Shown: piece after piece, positions 1 to 7,540 of the stretch
How the letters are laid out: each line of letters starts with the position of its first letter
Position numbering within the stretch: position 1 is the stretch's first letter
Source of the DNA: Pseudomonadota bacterium
Lineage (GTDB): Bacteria; Pseudomonadota; Gammaproteobacteria; UBA11654
Assembly (NCBI GenBank): GCA_029979325.1
Contig: JAPOHS010000011.1
Span: forward strand, 1 to 22,724
DNA length: 22,724 bases
Direction of reading: 5' to 3'
Translations under genes and position numbers: made by a program
The notes under the pieces: generated by a model
Told to the model about the DNA's origin: nothing
What the model saw: the letters and a program-made list of their open reading frames with translations, nothing else
Databases searched by the model: none

Positions 1-440
1 AATGGGAAGCTTAAGATATCAATCTCATCGTTTTTTAAAATGACTTCTTTACTGGGTGCTTCAGATGCTTTTACTTCCTTTGTATTCTTAGGCTCAATGG
101 GCACCTGATCCAACATCTTTTCAAGCGATTTTTTGTAGTTAAGGATATGATCTTCTGGATCGATTTCATCAAGCGGCACGCCGACAACGAGTGCTTCATG
201 ACCGCCCATTCCATACTGATTGATGAGGATTGGACCTTGCATCCATTCACCATCAATTTTTACTTTCTCAACAATGACAGCTGGTGCGCCCATCCAGCCA
301 TATTTATCCAAGAGCTTGTACATGAAGCCGGTGAGTTCATATGCATCTTGATCAATTTCATCGATGCGAATTAGCTTCCCGTGCTCTTCTATGGCTTCGA
401 CATATTCACGCAGTGAATCGTATGGACCTGTGCCAATCAT
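1..440 (-). CDS. UbiD-family decarboxylase, N-terminal part (runs off left edge)
   Basis: The first 146 codons of a gene that continues past the left edge; I translated it from an ATG at 440 down to base 3. The product begins MIGTGPYDSLREYVEAIEEH and later has a stretch INQYGMGGHEALVVGVPLDE and an ending NDEIDILSFP. These match the N-terminal layout of UbiD-type decarboxylases (a 'LREFI..LE..GEL.RI' opening, a GAPAVIVE strand, then '..DIL..P' before the prFMN domain). Members use prenylated FMN to remove or add CO2 on aromatic or unsaturated acids. The catalytic Glu/Arg/Asp region lies outside the window, so activity and substrate cannot be judged. An AAGGGGAG ribosome site sits 4 nt before the ATG and supports this start. 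The neighbouring receptor gene is separated from it by a terminator, so it probably has its own promoter in 441-493. It need not be the ubiquinone enzyme; many paralogues act in catabolism. Confidence 0.8.
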   Translation of the reverse strand, partial: MIGTGPYDSLREYVEAIEEHGKLIRIDEIDQDAYELTGFMYKLLDKYGWMGAPAVIVEKVKIDGEWMQGPILINQYGMGGHEALVVGVPLDEIDPEDHILNYKKSLEKMLDQVPIEPKNTKEVKASEAPSKEVILKNDEIDILSFP

Positions 441-493
441 ATCTCCCCTTAACAATATTAATGATTCACTTATTGTATCTTGCTTATCAAAAT

Positions 494-521
494 AAAAAAG
501 CCCCTCGAGAGGGGCTTTTTT
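494..521 (-). terminator. Rho-independent terminator after the TonB receptor gene
   Basis: A GC-rich inverted repeat, GCCCC (500-504) and GGGGC (511-515) around a TCGAGA loop, flanked by six A on the left and seven T on the right. Read on the minus strand it is a stem followed by a run of T, 19 bases past the receptor stop codon. It separates the receptor from the UbiD-family gene downstream. Its symmetry means it would work in either direction, but both flanking genes are on the minus strand. Confidence 0.9.
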
Positions 522-539
522 TATATCCGATTGGATTAA

Positions 540-2927
540 TTACCAGCGTTTTACGTACCTGACGCCGACTTCTCTTGGTCGATTCACGTATTGTCGTGCT
601 CTTCCAAAGAAGAAATCAAAGAACCAATCGTTCACTGAGATTTCTGCTCTCTCATCACTCACATTGTTGATGAAGAGGTTAACCTCCCAGTCATCACCCA
701 TGAGACCATATTTAAGATCAATCGTCTTATATGATCCTTGGTTAAACGAAGAACCAGGCTGTACCGCACTCACTGTATCTCCAGTGTATGCCACAGACGC
801 TCTGAAGAATCCTTCATTGGCACCCATCATTTGGGTATCAATACGAGTATCTAACCAGAGGTTTGCTTTAAACTCAGGTACCTGAGGCAATCTTGAGCCA
901 GCAGGCGCTGATCCATCAGCCAAGTCTGTTGTGGTTTCAGCCTCAACCCACTGTGCATTGAATCCAATCTCCATGTTGTCTCCAACTGCATTCAATGTTT
1001 CAAGTGCAAAGCCATCAGATGATGCTTGTCCGATATTCGCAACCACTTTCTGCCATGGTTGACCACAGTATGGTTCAGGTAATGCCGAAGCAGATCCACA
1101 TGGCTGATTACTTGGGTCAACCACTTCCAACTGATAGTCATTCCAATCCATGGAGAAGTAAGTCAAATTCAGCTGCATGTTACCATCCATCAAAGTGGTC
1201 TTGAGACCCAGCTCAGTGTTCTCAAGATAGTCTGACTGATATACATCCGGATAGAATGGTGTCGATGCACGTCCTCGGTTCACACCACCTGGTCGGTAAC
1301 CCTCAGAGTAGAGCGCATAGACCATGGTGTCATCATCCATGTTGTATTTGATGCTGACTTTCGGTACGAAGTCACTGTCACCCGGATTATCAAATTTGTT
1401 CTTGGGAAGAACACCATCTGCTGCCAAAGCACCTTTTGGATTTTCTACCCAATATTTCTTATCGGCTTGACGATCAAAGTATCGCCCACCGACTGTCAAT
1501 TCCCAGTTCTCATCGAATCTGTAGTTGACTTCTCCGAAGACCGCAAAAGTTTCCCATTCGGTTCTATCGTATGAAGCCCACCAAACATCGTTTGGAGCAA
1601 CTGGCAATCTATCTGGAAGATAAGTTGATACATAGTTCATTTGGTTTTGATAACCGAGTGAGTTTCTGTAGTTGACAGTCTCTGTTTCGAAATCCCAACC
1701 TTCTTCCCTTTCTTGATAGAAGAGTCCCACAATCCAATCAAGGTCATCGCTTTGATTGGAGAGTCTGAACTCTTGAGTTTTTGATTTGTTGAACTGATCA
1801 AGGATATTGAAACCAGGGACATCATTGTAGACATAGCTTACACCGACTGGTTGGAAGCAGTATCTTGACCAAGTGTTTGCATACCCATTGTAGTAGTAGC
1901 AGAACGTACCAAAGTACATTGAATAAGTACTTCTATCCATTACATAGAACACATCTCTATCAAAGTATGATGTTGCAGAGATGAGTGTTGCCCAACCAAG
2001 ATCCTTCTCAATGGTTAGTGCAATTTGTGTCCAATCATCGTCTCGCGGCTCATCATAGAATGAAATTCTTTGGAGATCACCGACAGTTGGATCAAAGTGA
2101 CTATATCCTTCCGTGCTGTTTTTCTGTGTGGCAAGCTCTACTAGATAATAACCATCGTCCATATCCCACTGGCCTGATAGGCGACCACCTTTGGATTTAT
2201 GTCCGTTTACATCATCTCTTACAGCGCTTGGATTAAATGTGGAGTTGTTAACGAGTCCGAATCTTGCACTTTGTCCATCAACAACATCAACAAAACCACC
2301 ATCTTCAGCAGTAAAACCTACTGCTCTGATTGCGAAGTTATCTGAGATAGGAACGTTGATCACACCGCTGATATCATAGCTGCTTTCGCCTTCATCCATG
2401 AATTTCATGGTTACATCGCCGACTGCAGAGAATTCAGATGTATCTGGTTTGTTTGTGATGATTCTCAGGGCACCAGATTGAGCACTTGAACCATAAAGTG
2501 TTCCTTGCGGTCCAGCCAGTGCTTCAATACGATTCACATCCACCATTCTGATGTCAACAGCCATACCCGCTTGAGTCACAGGCTGCTCGTTGATATATAG
2601 AGCAGACGACTCTTCTGAGATAAAGCTATCACTGGCATCAGCGATACCCCTGAAATAAACCTTACCTGTACCAGGAGAATAGTTGATGTAACTCATTGCT
2701 GGAATGAGTTTCGCATATTCTTCCATACCGATAACGTTGGCTTTTTTGAGTGTATCCTCAGTGAGTGCTTGTACGCTTCCAGCGATGTCTTGAAGACTTT
2801 CTGACTTCTTCGTCGCTGTTACTACAATTTCTTCAAGCTGAGCTTGTACGTTTGTGTAACCAGCTAATGCAGCTGTTACTGCTGCTGCTACACCTGTTAC
2901 TTTTTGTGTATTTGTAATTGTCGACAT
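540..2927 (-). CDS. TonB-dependent outer-membrane receptor
   Basis: A 795-residue receptor for energy-dependent uptake across the outer membrane. Residues 1-29 form a signal peptide ending VQA. A TonB box (EEIVVTA, residues 32-38) follows, then a plug domain to about residue 160 containing the typical GPQGTLYG stretch (139-146). The remainder is a beta-barrel with many aromatic and Asp/Asn-rich strands. The protein ends in Trp (RYVKRW), as outer-membrane barrels usually do. Length is normal for the family. The ATG at 2927 has an AGGAA ribosome site upstream. A terminator follows the stop. The substrate cannot be read from sequence: these receptors import siderophores, but in marine bacteria also sugars and other organics. 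The upstream palindrome hints at repressor control. No TonB, ExbB/D, siderophore or glycoside-hydrolase gene is in the window. Confidence 0.95.
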   Translation of the reverse strand: MSTITNTQKVTGVAAAVTAALAGYTNVQAQLEEIVVTATKKSESLQDIAGSVQALTEDTLKKANVIGMEEYAKLIPAMSYINYSPGTGKVYFRGIADASDSFISEESSALYINEQPVTQAGMAVDIRMVDVNRIEALAGPQGTLYGSSAQSGALRIITNKPDTSEFSAVGDVTMKFMDEGESSYDISGVINVPISDNFAIRAVGFTAEDGGFVDVVDGQSARFGLVNNSTFNPSAVRDDVNGHKSKGGRLSGQWDMDDGYYLVELATQKNSTEGYSHFDPTVGDLQRISFYDEPRDDDWTQIALTIEKDLGWATLISATSYFDRDVFYVMDRSTYSMYFGTFCYYYNGYANTWSRYCFQPVGVSYVYNDVPGFNILDQFNKSKTQEFRLSNQSDDLDWIVGLFYQEREEGWDFETETVNYRNSLGYQNQMNYVSTYLPDRLPVAPNDVWWASYDRTEWETFAVFGEVNYRFDENWELTVGGRYFDRQADKKYWVENPKGALAADGVLPKNKFDNPGDSDFVPKVSIKYNMDDDTMVYALYSEGYRPGGVNRGRASTPFYPDVYQSDYLENTELGLKTTLMDGNMQLNLTYFSMDWNDYQLEVVDPSNQPCGSASALPEPYCGQPWQKVVANIGQASSDGFALETLNAVGDNMEIGFNAQWVEAETTTDLADGSAPAGSRLPQVPEFKANLWLDTRIDTQMMGANEGFFRASVAYTGDTVSAVQPGSSFNQGSYKTIDLKYGLMGDDWEVNLFINNVSDERAEISVNDWFFDFFFGRARQYVNRPREVGVRYVKRW

Positions 2928-2971
2928 AATTTAAATTCCTATCAAAATTAAATTAAAAAATAGTGCAGAGA

Positions 2972-2987
2972 ATAAAAGCGCTTTTAT
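2972..2987. promoter_or_regulatory. Perfect 16-bp palindrome, LacI/GalR-operator-like
   Basis: ATAAAAGCGCTTTTAT is its own reverse complement and has a central CG flanked by A-rich and T-rich arms. This is the general form of LacI/GalR-family operators (central CpG, AA..CG..TT). It lies 45 bases upstream of the receptor ATG and just downstream of the predicted promoter, a usual position for a repressor site. No regulator gene is present in the window, so the cognate factor is unknown. It could also form a short hairpin in the 5' leader. Confidence 0.45.
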
Positions 2988-3001
2988 CCCCTAACAAATG
3001 A

Positions 3002-3029
3002 ATAGTATATGATAATGATCTTTAATCAA
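3002..3029 (-). promoter_or_regulatory. Predicted sigma-70 promoter of the TonB receptor gene, with a Fur-like half site
   Basis: On the minus strand there is TTGATT (3029-3024), a 16-bp spacer, then TACTAT (3007-3002). Each hexamer matches the consensus at four of six bases. The spacer contains GATAATGAT (3011-3019 on the plus strand), identical to one half of a Fur box, but the other half matches poorly (about 12 of 19 overall). The rest of the 298-bp intergenic stretch 2928-3225 is very AT-rich; apart from this site and the 2972-2987 palindrome I see only the leader of the plus-strand hydroxylase gene. Confidence 0.35.
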
Positions 3030-3225
3030 GGCAAATGAACGTACAAATTTCGTAATTTAATGACCGAAAATGCAATATATGTTGTATTTTAACAAATATC
3101 TGATTCTAAAATATCATTAAGTTACTGATTTATATATAAATATCAGACTGCATGAAAATTTAAAGTGTAATTGTGATTGTATAAGTCAAATCAATTATTA
3201 AAATCATACGAAATAGAGGAATCAT

Positions 3226-3795
3226 ATGGATATTGGAACACCACTGAGAGATCTTGGCGAAATTAATGCTCAGCCATTAATTGATAAGATACTTTCTCTC
3301 GATGAAGAGAGTTGGAATGAAAACCTGAGTCGTCAGGAAATGTTCGATGTTCACAAGAAGACCAGTTCATTGGTGATGGTGTTTTGTGATGGCTGGCCTG
3401 AGATGGTTGTATCCAAGGAAAAGGCTTGGGACCATTTGGCAGATGAAGCAATGCCACTTATGAATCAAATCATTCAGAATCATTATGAACCCGGTGGTAC
3501 AATCATCCGTGCCATGGCTGCAAAGCTATTTGCAGGTGAACGCATTACACCTCATACAGACAAACATCCATCATTTCATATTGCTCATAGGATCCATATC
3601 CCAATCACCACCAATGACCTTGTGAGATTTACTATCGCTGGCAGACCATTTCATTTGGAAGTGGGAAAAGTATACGAGGTCAATAATCAAAACACCCACA
3701 GTGTGATGAATAGAGGCAAAGAAGATCGGATCACATTTATCTTTGACTATATGCCACCTGATATCAGGGAGAAAGCTAAAACCCTTCAGTCTTGA
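3226..3795 (+). CDS. Aspartyl/asparaginyl beta-hydroxylase-family protein
   Basis: A 189-residue Fe(II)/2-oxoglutarate-dependent oxygenase of the Asp/Asn beta-hydroxylase family. It consists of the cupin-like catalytic domain only, in the C-terminal half. The expected residues are visible: H110 in PHTD and H158 in NTHSVMN as iron ligands, R122 in HRIHIPI and R168 in DRITFIFDYMPPD as candidate 2-oxoglutarate contacts. There is no signal peptide or membrane segment, so it is cytoplasmic. An AGAGGA ribosome site precedes the ATG. Known relatives hydroxylate Asp/Asn side chains in proteins, lipid tails or free amino acids; the substrate here is unknown. It converges on the TPR-sulfotransferase with a 10-bp overlap of the two 3' ends. 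Family call is firm, function open. Confidence 0.88.
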   Translation: MDIGTPLRDLGEINAQPLIDKILSLDEESWNENLSRQEMFDVHKKTSSLVMVFCDGWPEMVVSKEKAWDHLADEAMPLMNQIIQNHYEPGGTIIRAMAAKLFAGERITPHTDKHPSFHIAHRIHIPITTNDLVRFTIAGRPFHLEVGKVYEVNNQNTHSVMNRGKEDRITFIFDYMPPDIREKAKTLQS

Positions 3796-3804
3796 GGGTA
3801 TTTT
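3778..3804. terminator. Terminator-like hairpin shared by two convergent genes
   Basis: ACCCT (3781-3785) pairs with AGGGT (3795-3799), extended by one T-G wobble pair. It is flanked by AAA on the left and ATTTT on the right. The hairpin spans both stop codons (TGA at 3793-3795 on plus, TGA at 3788-3786 on minus). The stem is short, so termination strength is uncertain. Confidence 0.45.
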
Positions 3805-5786
3805 GCTAGCACTGGTTCTAGAATATCTTTTAGAGCACCAATTTCAGATTCGTAATTTTTCCATGCATACATGGCTCCCTTATAGATGGGTTGTCTGACT
3901 TGTTCGGAGCTTGCAGTATTCACTGAACGTTTGTTTTCATAGAATTTCAGACAAGAATCTTCCCAGTCTAAACCACAATACTCAATCAGTGCTCTGGATT
4001 CATCTTCCTGATTATTAACAATATTTTCATATTGAATATCATATATCTCACCAGGATAAAGCGAATGCCAGTGATCCATCATTCTCTCGTATTCTAGGTA
4101 GTATTCACCAATTTCAAAAAGATCATAACTCCATGATTGACCTTTGTAGAAGAGTTGTTTGAAGGAGCTCACGCAACTATCAAGGGGGTGTCTTTTTGCA
4201 TTGATTATTTTTGCATTTGGCAGAATTGTTTTTATAAAACCGATGTGAGCAAAGTTGTTTGGCATCTTATCGATGAAGCGTGGTTTGTCTGTGCGATATC
4301 TTTTTGATGTCTCCAGATAGCTTTCTCCATATTCTGTTTTTTCTTCATCGGTCATGTGTTTTACTGCATCAGGATATTTAATTCCCGGCGGTTTTGATTT
4401 TGTTAATCTTCTGCCGAGTAATGAAATGTCAGGCAATTCTCGTGTGCCTTCAACTTGGCTATGACTGGCAAGGATTTGCTCAATTAACGTTGAGCCAGAT
4501 CTAGGTAATCCCAGAATGAAGATTGGAGCATCGCTCTGACATCCTCTTCCTTTTGTTGAGTTGACAAATTCCTCGTCAAAGGTTTCGATGAGAGCATCAT
4601 GAGTGACTTGTGTGGTAACGGAATCATAAATCTCTGATGTGCGCCTTAGTTCATTGCCTGTATGAAAGTGATACCAGGCTTCTCCATACTTCATTTGCTT
4701 TTCTTTTGCATTGGCAATTGCAATATGAAAGAAAGCTTTACTTGCAGGAGTAAGATCTTGACTCTGAACATGTTTTTCCATGTTTTTAATTTCATCATCA
4801 TCAAATGAATAAGTTTTTAGATTTGCCAAGCTCCAGTATGCTTCGGAAAATAGAGGTTGAGCCTCTATGCATTTCTTGTAGGATTTCACTGCTTCATCAT
4901 ATCGACCAATTGTTTTTAGTGTGTTTCCCAACCCCATATTGCTTCCAATGTGTTCGGGTTCTATTTCTAACGCTTCCTTGAAAGCATTTATCGCACCCTC
5001 ATGATCATCCTTTTTGCCAAGAATGCTTCCCCTGATCATATGACCAAATGGCATATTCGGCTGTAGCTTAATCACTCTTTGAACAGCATCTAATGCTTCT
5101 CCAAATTTCTCTGACTCAGTGTATGTTTCAGCAAGGTCTGCCCATGCACCAGCAAATTTTGGTTTGAGTTCTACAGCTCTCTCTAAGAGAATAATCGCAT
5201 CATCTCTTTGTTCTAATTTGTTGGCAATGCTCGCAAGCAGCCTCATCGCATCAACCTCATTTGGATGCTCCCTTAATACCTGCCTACATATTTTTTCTGC
5301 CTCCTCGGTTTGTCCTCTGGCAAATGCCTGTGCAGCTGTGGCTACCCTTTCTTTCGTTGGCTCCAAGGCCAGTGCAGATTGATACATTTCATTGGCTTCA
5401 TCTTTTCTTCCCAGCTTGGAGTAGATTTTTCCAAGCTTGATCATCACGGCCGCATTTTCTGGATTAATTTTCAGCGCCTGTTGGAATGCATCAATTGCCT
5501 GATCGGGTTTATTTTGGGCCAAAAGCGCATTTCCGAGTTCCTCAACAGCAGGTGGGAAATCTGGAAAGGATCTTAAAATGTGTTTCAATCTTTTAACAGC
5601 AGAGCCTGATCTTCCTTGTCTGATGAGTGCAACGCACAAAAGAACCTGAATATTCGGATCACTATTGGAGACTTCTTTTATGGTTCTTCTGCAAATCTTT
5701 TCAGCCATCACTGCATCACCAGCAGTCAAGAATTCTAGTGCTCTCTCAAAGGATGCTTTCAGTGCTGATTGTTCATCTTTTACCAT
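3786..5786 (-). CDS. TPR-repeat sulfotransferase
   Basis: A 666-residue two-part protein. Residues about 10-310 are a run of tetratricopeptide repeats (units such as 'A..LGNALLAQNKPDQAIDAFQQAL..NP'). Residues about 420-660 are a PAPS-dependent sulfotransferase domain. The 5'-phosphosulfate loop is LGLPRSGST (425-433) and the 3'-phosphate-binding element is RHPLDSCVS (532-540). Such enzymes move sulfate from PAPS to a hydroxyl or amine; the TPR part probably binds a protein partner or substrate. There is no signal peptide. The ATG at 5786 lies 18 nt after the potI stop, with a weak GGA at 12 nt, so co-transcription with the transporter is likely. TPR-sulfotransferases are common in marine bacteria but rarely have known substrates. 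Its convergent neighbour is a possible protein-modifying hydroxylase. Confidence 0.9.
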   Translation of the reverse strand: MVKDEQSALKASFERALEFLTAGDAVMAEKICRRTIKEVSNSDPNIQVLLCVALIRQGRSGSAVKRLKHILRSFPDFPPAVEELGNALLAQNKPDQAIDAFQQALKINPENAAVMIKLGKIYSKLGRKDEANEMYQSALALEPTKERVATAAQAFARGQTEEAEKICRQVLREHPNEVDAMRLLASIANKLEQRDDAIILLERAVELKPKFAGAWADLAETYTESEKFGEALDAVQRVIKLQPNMPFGHMIRGSILGKKDDHEGAINAFKEALEIEPEHIGSNMGLGNTLKTIGRYDEAVKSYKKCIEAQPLFSEAYWSLANLKTYSFDDDEIKNMEKHVQSQDLTPASKAFFHIAIANAKEKQMKYGEAWYHFHTGNELRRTSEIYDSVTTQVTHDALIETFDEEFVNSTKGRGCQSDAPIFILGLPRSGSTLIEQILASHSQVEGTRELPDISLLGRRLTKSKPPGIKYPDAVKHMTDEEKTEYGESYLETSKRYRTDKPRFIDKMPNNFAHIGFIKTILPNAKIINAKRHPLDSCVSSFKQLFYKGQSWSYDLFEIGEYYLEYERMMDHWHSLYPGEIYDIQYENIVNNQEDESRALIEYCGLDWEDSCLKFYENKRSVNTASSEQVRQPIYKGAMYAWKNYESEIGALKDILEPVLAKYPQD

Positions 5787-5804
5787 TTTTTTATATTTCC
5801 ATGC

Positions 5805-6614
5805 TTATTTGGCTGACCTATTTTGCCTTGATGTGATCCATGCAGCAATACACAATCCCAGAGTCACCACAACAATTAAGATTGTGGCCAATGCATTGAT
5901 ATCTGGCGAGACACCTAGGCGAACTTTTGAAAAGATGAGCATTGGGAGGGTTGTTGCTCCTGGGCCAGATACAAAGCTGGCAATCACTAGGTCATCCAGT
6001 GACAAGGTGAACGATAAAAGCCAACCAGAGATCATCGCAGGAAATATGATTGGGAGAGTAATGTCCCATAAAACTCGCAGTGGTTTTGCGCCCAAATCCA
6101 TTGCTGCCTCTTCCAACGACTCATTGATCTCGGTCAATCTTGACTGAATGATCACTGCAACATAGGCCATGGAAAATGTGATGTGTGCAATCGTGATGGT
6201 ATTCATGCCTCTTGTAGCAGGCCAGCCGATGAAATCTTGTAACGATACGAATAAAAGCAAAAGAGACAGCCCTGTGATTACTTCAGGCATCACCAATGGG
6301 GAAGCAATCATTCCAGAGAATAATAATCTTCCTTTGAACTTTTTAATTCTTGCCATGATAAAGCCAGCCATCGTTCCCATGATTGTTGCAAAGGTCGCAG
6401 TGATGGCAGCAATTTGAAAACTCAGCAGTGCAGCATTTAGAATATTCTCATTGTTGAATAGCTCGACATACCATCTTAAAGACCAACCACCCCATACGGT
6501 TACCAATCGAGAGTCATTGAATGAGTAGATGATGACAAGCAGTATCGGGATATATAAAAATGCAAAACCAAAACAAAGGGCTGAGAAGATGAATCTTGAT
6601 CTCTGATTGAGCAT
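5805..6614 (-). CDS. potI: Putrescine/polyamine ABC transporter permease PotI
   Basis: A 269-residue inner-membrane permease with about six membrane segments. The EAA coupling loop is EEAAMDLGAKPLRVLWDITLP (169-188 core). The stretches SLDDLVIASFVSG (205-217) and VITGLSLLLLF closely resemble E. coli PotI as I recall it. I place the start at the ATG at 6614, which overlaps the potH stop by one base (TAATG). The open frame extends 36 codons further upstream into potH, but that part is Ser/Cys-rich and has no permease character. It forms the translocation pore with PotH, driven by PotG. Position after potH matches the E. coli potFGHI order. Confidence 0.93.
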   Translation of the reverse strand: MLNQRSRFIFSALCFGFAFLYIPILLVIIYSFNDSRLVTVWGGWSLRWYVELFNNENILNAALLSFQIAAITATFATIMGTMAGFIMARIKKFKGRLLFSGMIASPLVMPEVITGLSLLLLFVSLQDFIGWPATRGMNTITIAHITFSMAYVAVIIQSRLTEINESLEEAAMDLGAKPLRVLWDITLPIIFPAMISGWLLSFTLSLDDLVIASFVSGPGATTLPMLIFSKVRLGVSPDINALATILIVVVTLGLCIAAWITSRQNRSAK

Positions 6615-7540
6615 TATGCTGCTGCTCCCGATGTTTCTTGTGCTTGTTTCTTCTGAAAATAAACTATTGGCAGCACCAATAATAAAAGAAGAACAATTGC
6701 AACTGCCGATGCAACCGGCCAATCTCTGTTGAGGAAAAATTCATCAAAAAGAACCCTTCCAATCATCAATGTATCTGCACCACCAAGAAGTGCGGGTATG
6801 ACATATTCACCGATCGCTGGTATGAACACCAATAAGCATCCTGCAATGATTCCAGGCATTGACAAGGGCAGGGTGACATCTACAAACCCTTGCCATTTTT
6901 TTGCACCCAAGTCTGAAGCTGCTTCAAGCAGTCTCACATCGAGCTTTACAAGGTTCGCATAAAGCGGAAGTATCATATATGGCAGGTATGAATAAACCAT
7001 GCCGATATATACAGCGGTATCGGTATATAAAAGTTCGAGGGGTTGATCAATGAGGCCCAGCCAAAGCAAAAACCCGTTGATTAATCCATTTGTTTTAAGA
7101 ATCCCCATCCAGGAATAGACCCTTAAGAGAAAAGAAATCCAGAAAGGTATCACAACCAATAAGAGCAGAATGTTTCGAGTGGGCTGTGGCGATCTTGCTA
7201 TTCCATATGCAATTGGATAACCAATCAATAAAGTAAAAAGAGTTGCAATAAAAGCAAGTTTTACAGAATTAAGATAAGTAACAAAGTAGAGCGAATCTTG
7301 AAACAAATACAAGAAGTTATCGAATGTTGTATAAATTGAAAATCCGCCATCTGAGCTTTCATTGAAGAATGGTGTGAATGGTGGTTGAGCAATGATTGGA
7401 TCCGCCAAACTGATTTTGAAAACAATAACAAAGGGAGCCAAAAAGAATAGCAGTAGCCATATATAGGGTATGGCAACAATAAAGTATCTCCAGAGATTTT
7501 CTCTGATTGAGCTATTCGTATTTACGAGTAAACCAGACAC
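6614..7540 (-). CDS. potH: Putrescine/polyamine ABC transporter permease PotH
   Basis: A 308-residue permease with six predicted membrane segments, the first at about residues 25-45. The EAA loop is LEAASDLGAKKWQGFVDVTLP (205-225 region). An aliphatic last segment (about 279-295) precedes a short charged tail. The start is GTG at 7540, which shares its first base with the last base of the potG TAG stop, consistent with translational coupling; I see no better start nearby. It pairs with PotI. Between its first two membrane segments is a long periplasmic loop (about 46-85), as in PotB/PotH proteins. Confidence 0.93.
   Translation of the reverse strand: MSGLLVNTNSSIRENLWRYFIVAIPYIWLLLFFLAPFVIVFKISLADPIIAQPPFTPFFNESSDGGFSIYTTFDNFLYLFQDSLYFVTYLNSVKLAFIATLFTLLIGYPIAYGIARSPQPTRNILLLLVVIPFWISFLLRVYSWMGILKTNGLINGFLLWLGLIDQPLELLYTDTAVYIGMVYSYLPYMILPLYANLVKLDVRLLEAASDLGAKKWQGFVDVTLPLSMPGIIAGCLLVFIPAIGEYVIPALLGGADTLMIGRVLFDEFFLNRDWPVASAVAIVLLLLLVLPIVYFQKKQAQETSGAAA

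Noticed and set aside
5665..6147. 160-residue open frame on the plus strand antisense to potI and the sulfotransferase
   Set aside because: Low-complexity Ser/Ala/Thr-rich translation, no ribosome site, opposite two well-supported genes.
6615..6722. 36-codon N-terminal extension of potI
   Set aside because: It lies wholly inside potH in another frame and is not permease-like; the ATG at 6614 overlaps the potH stop by 1 nt, as expected in this operon.
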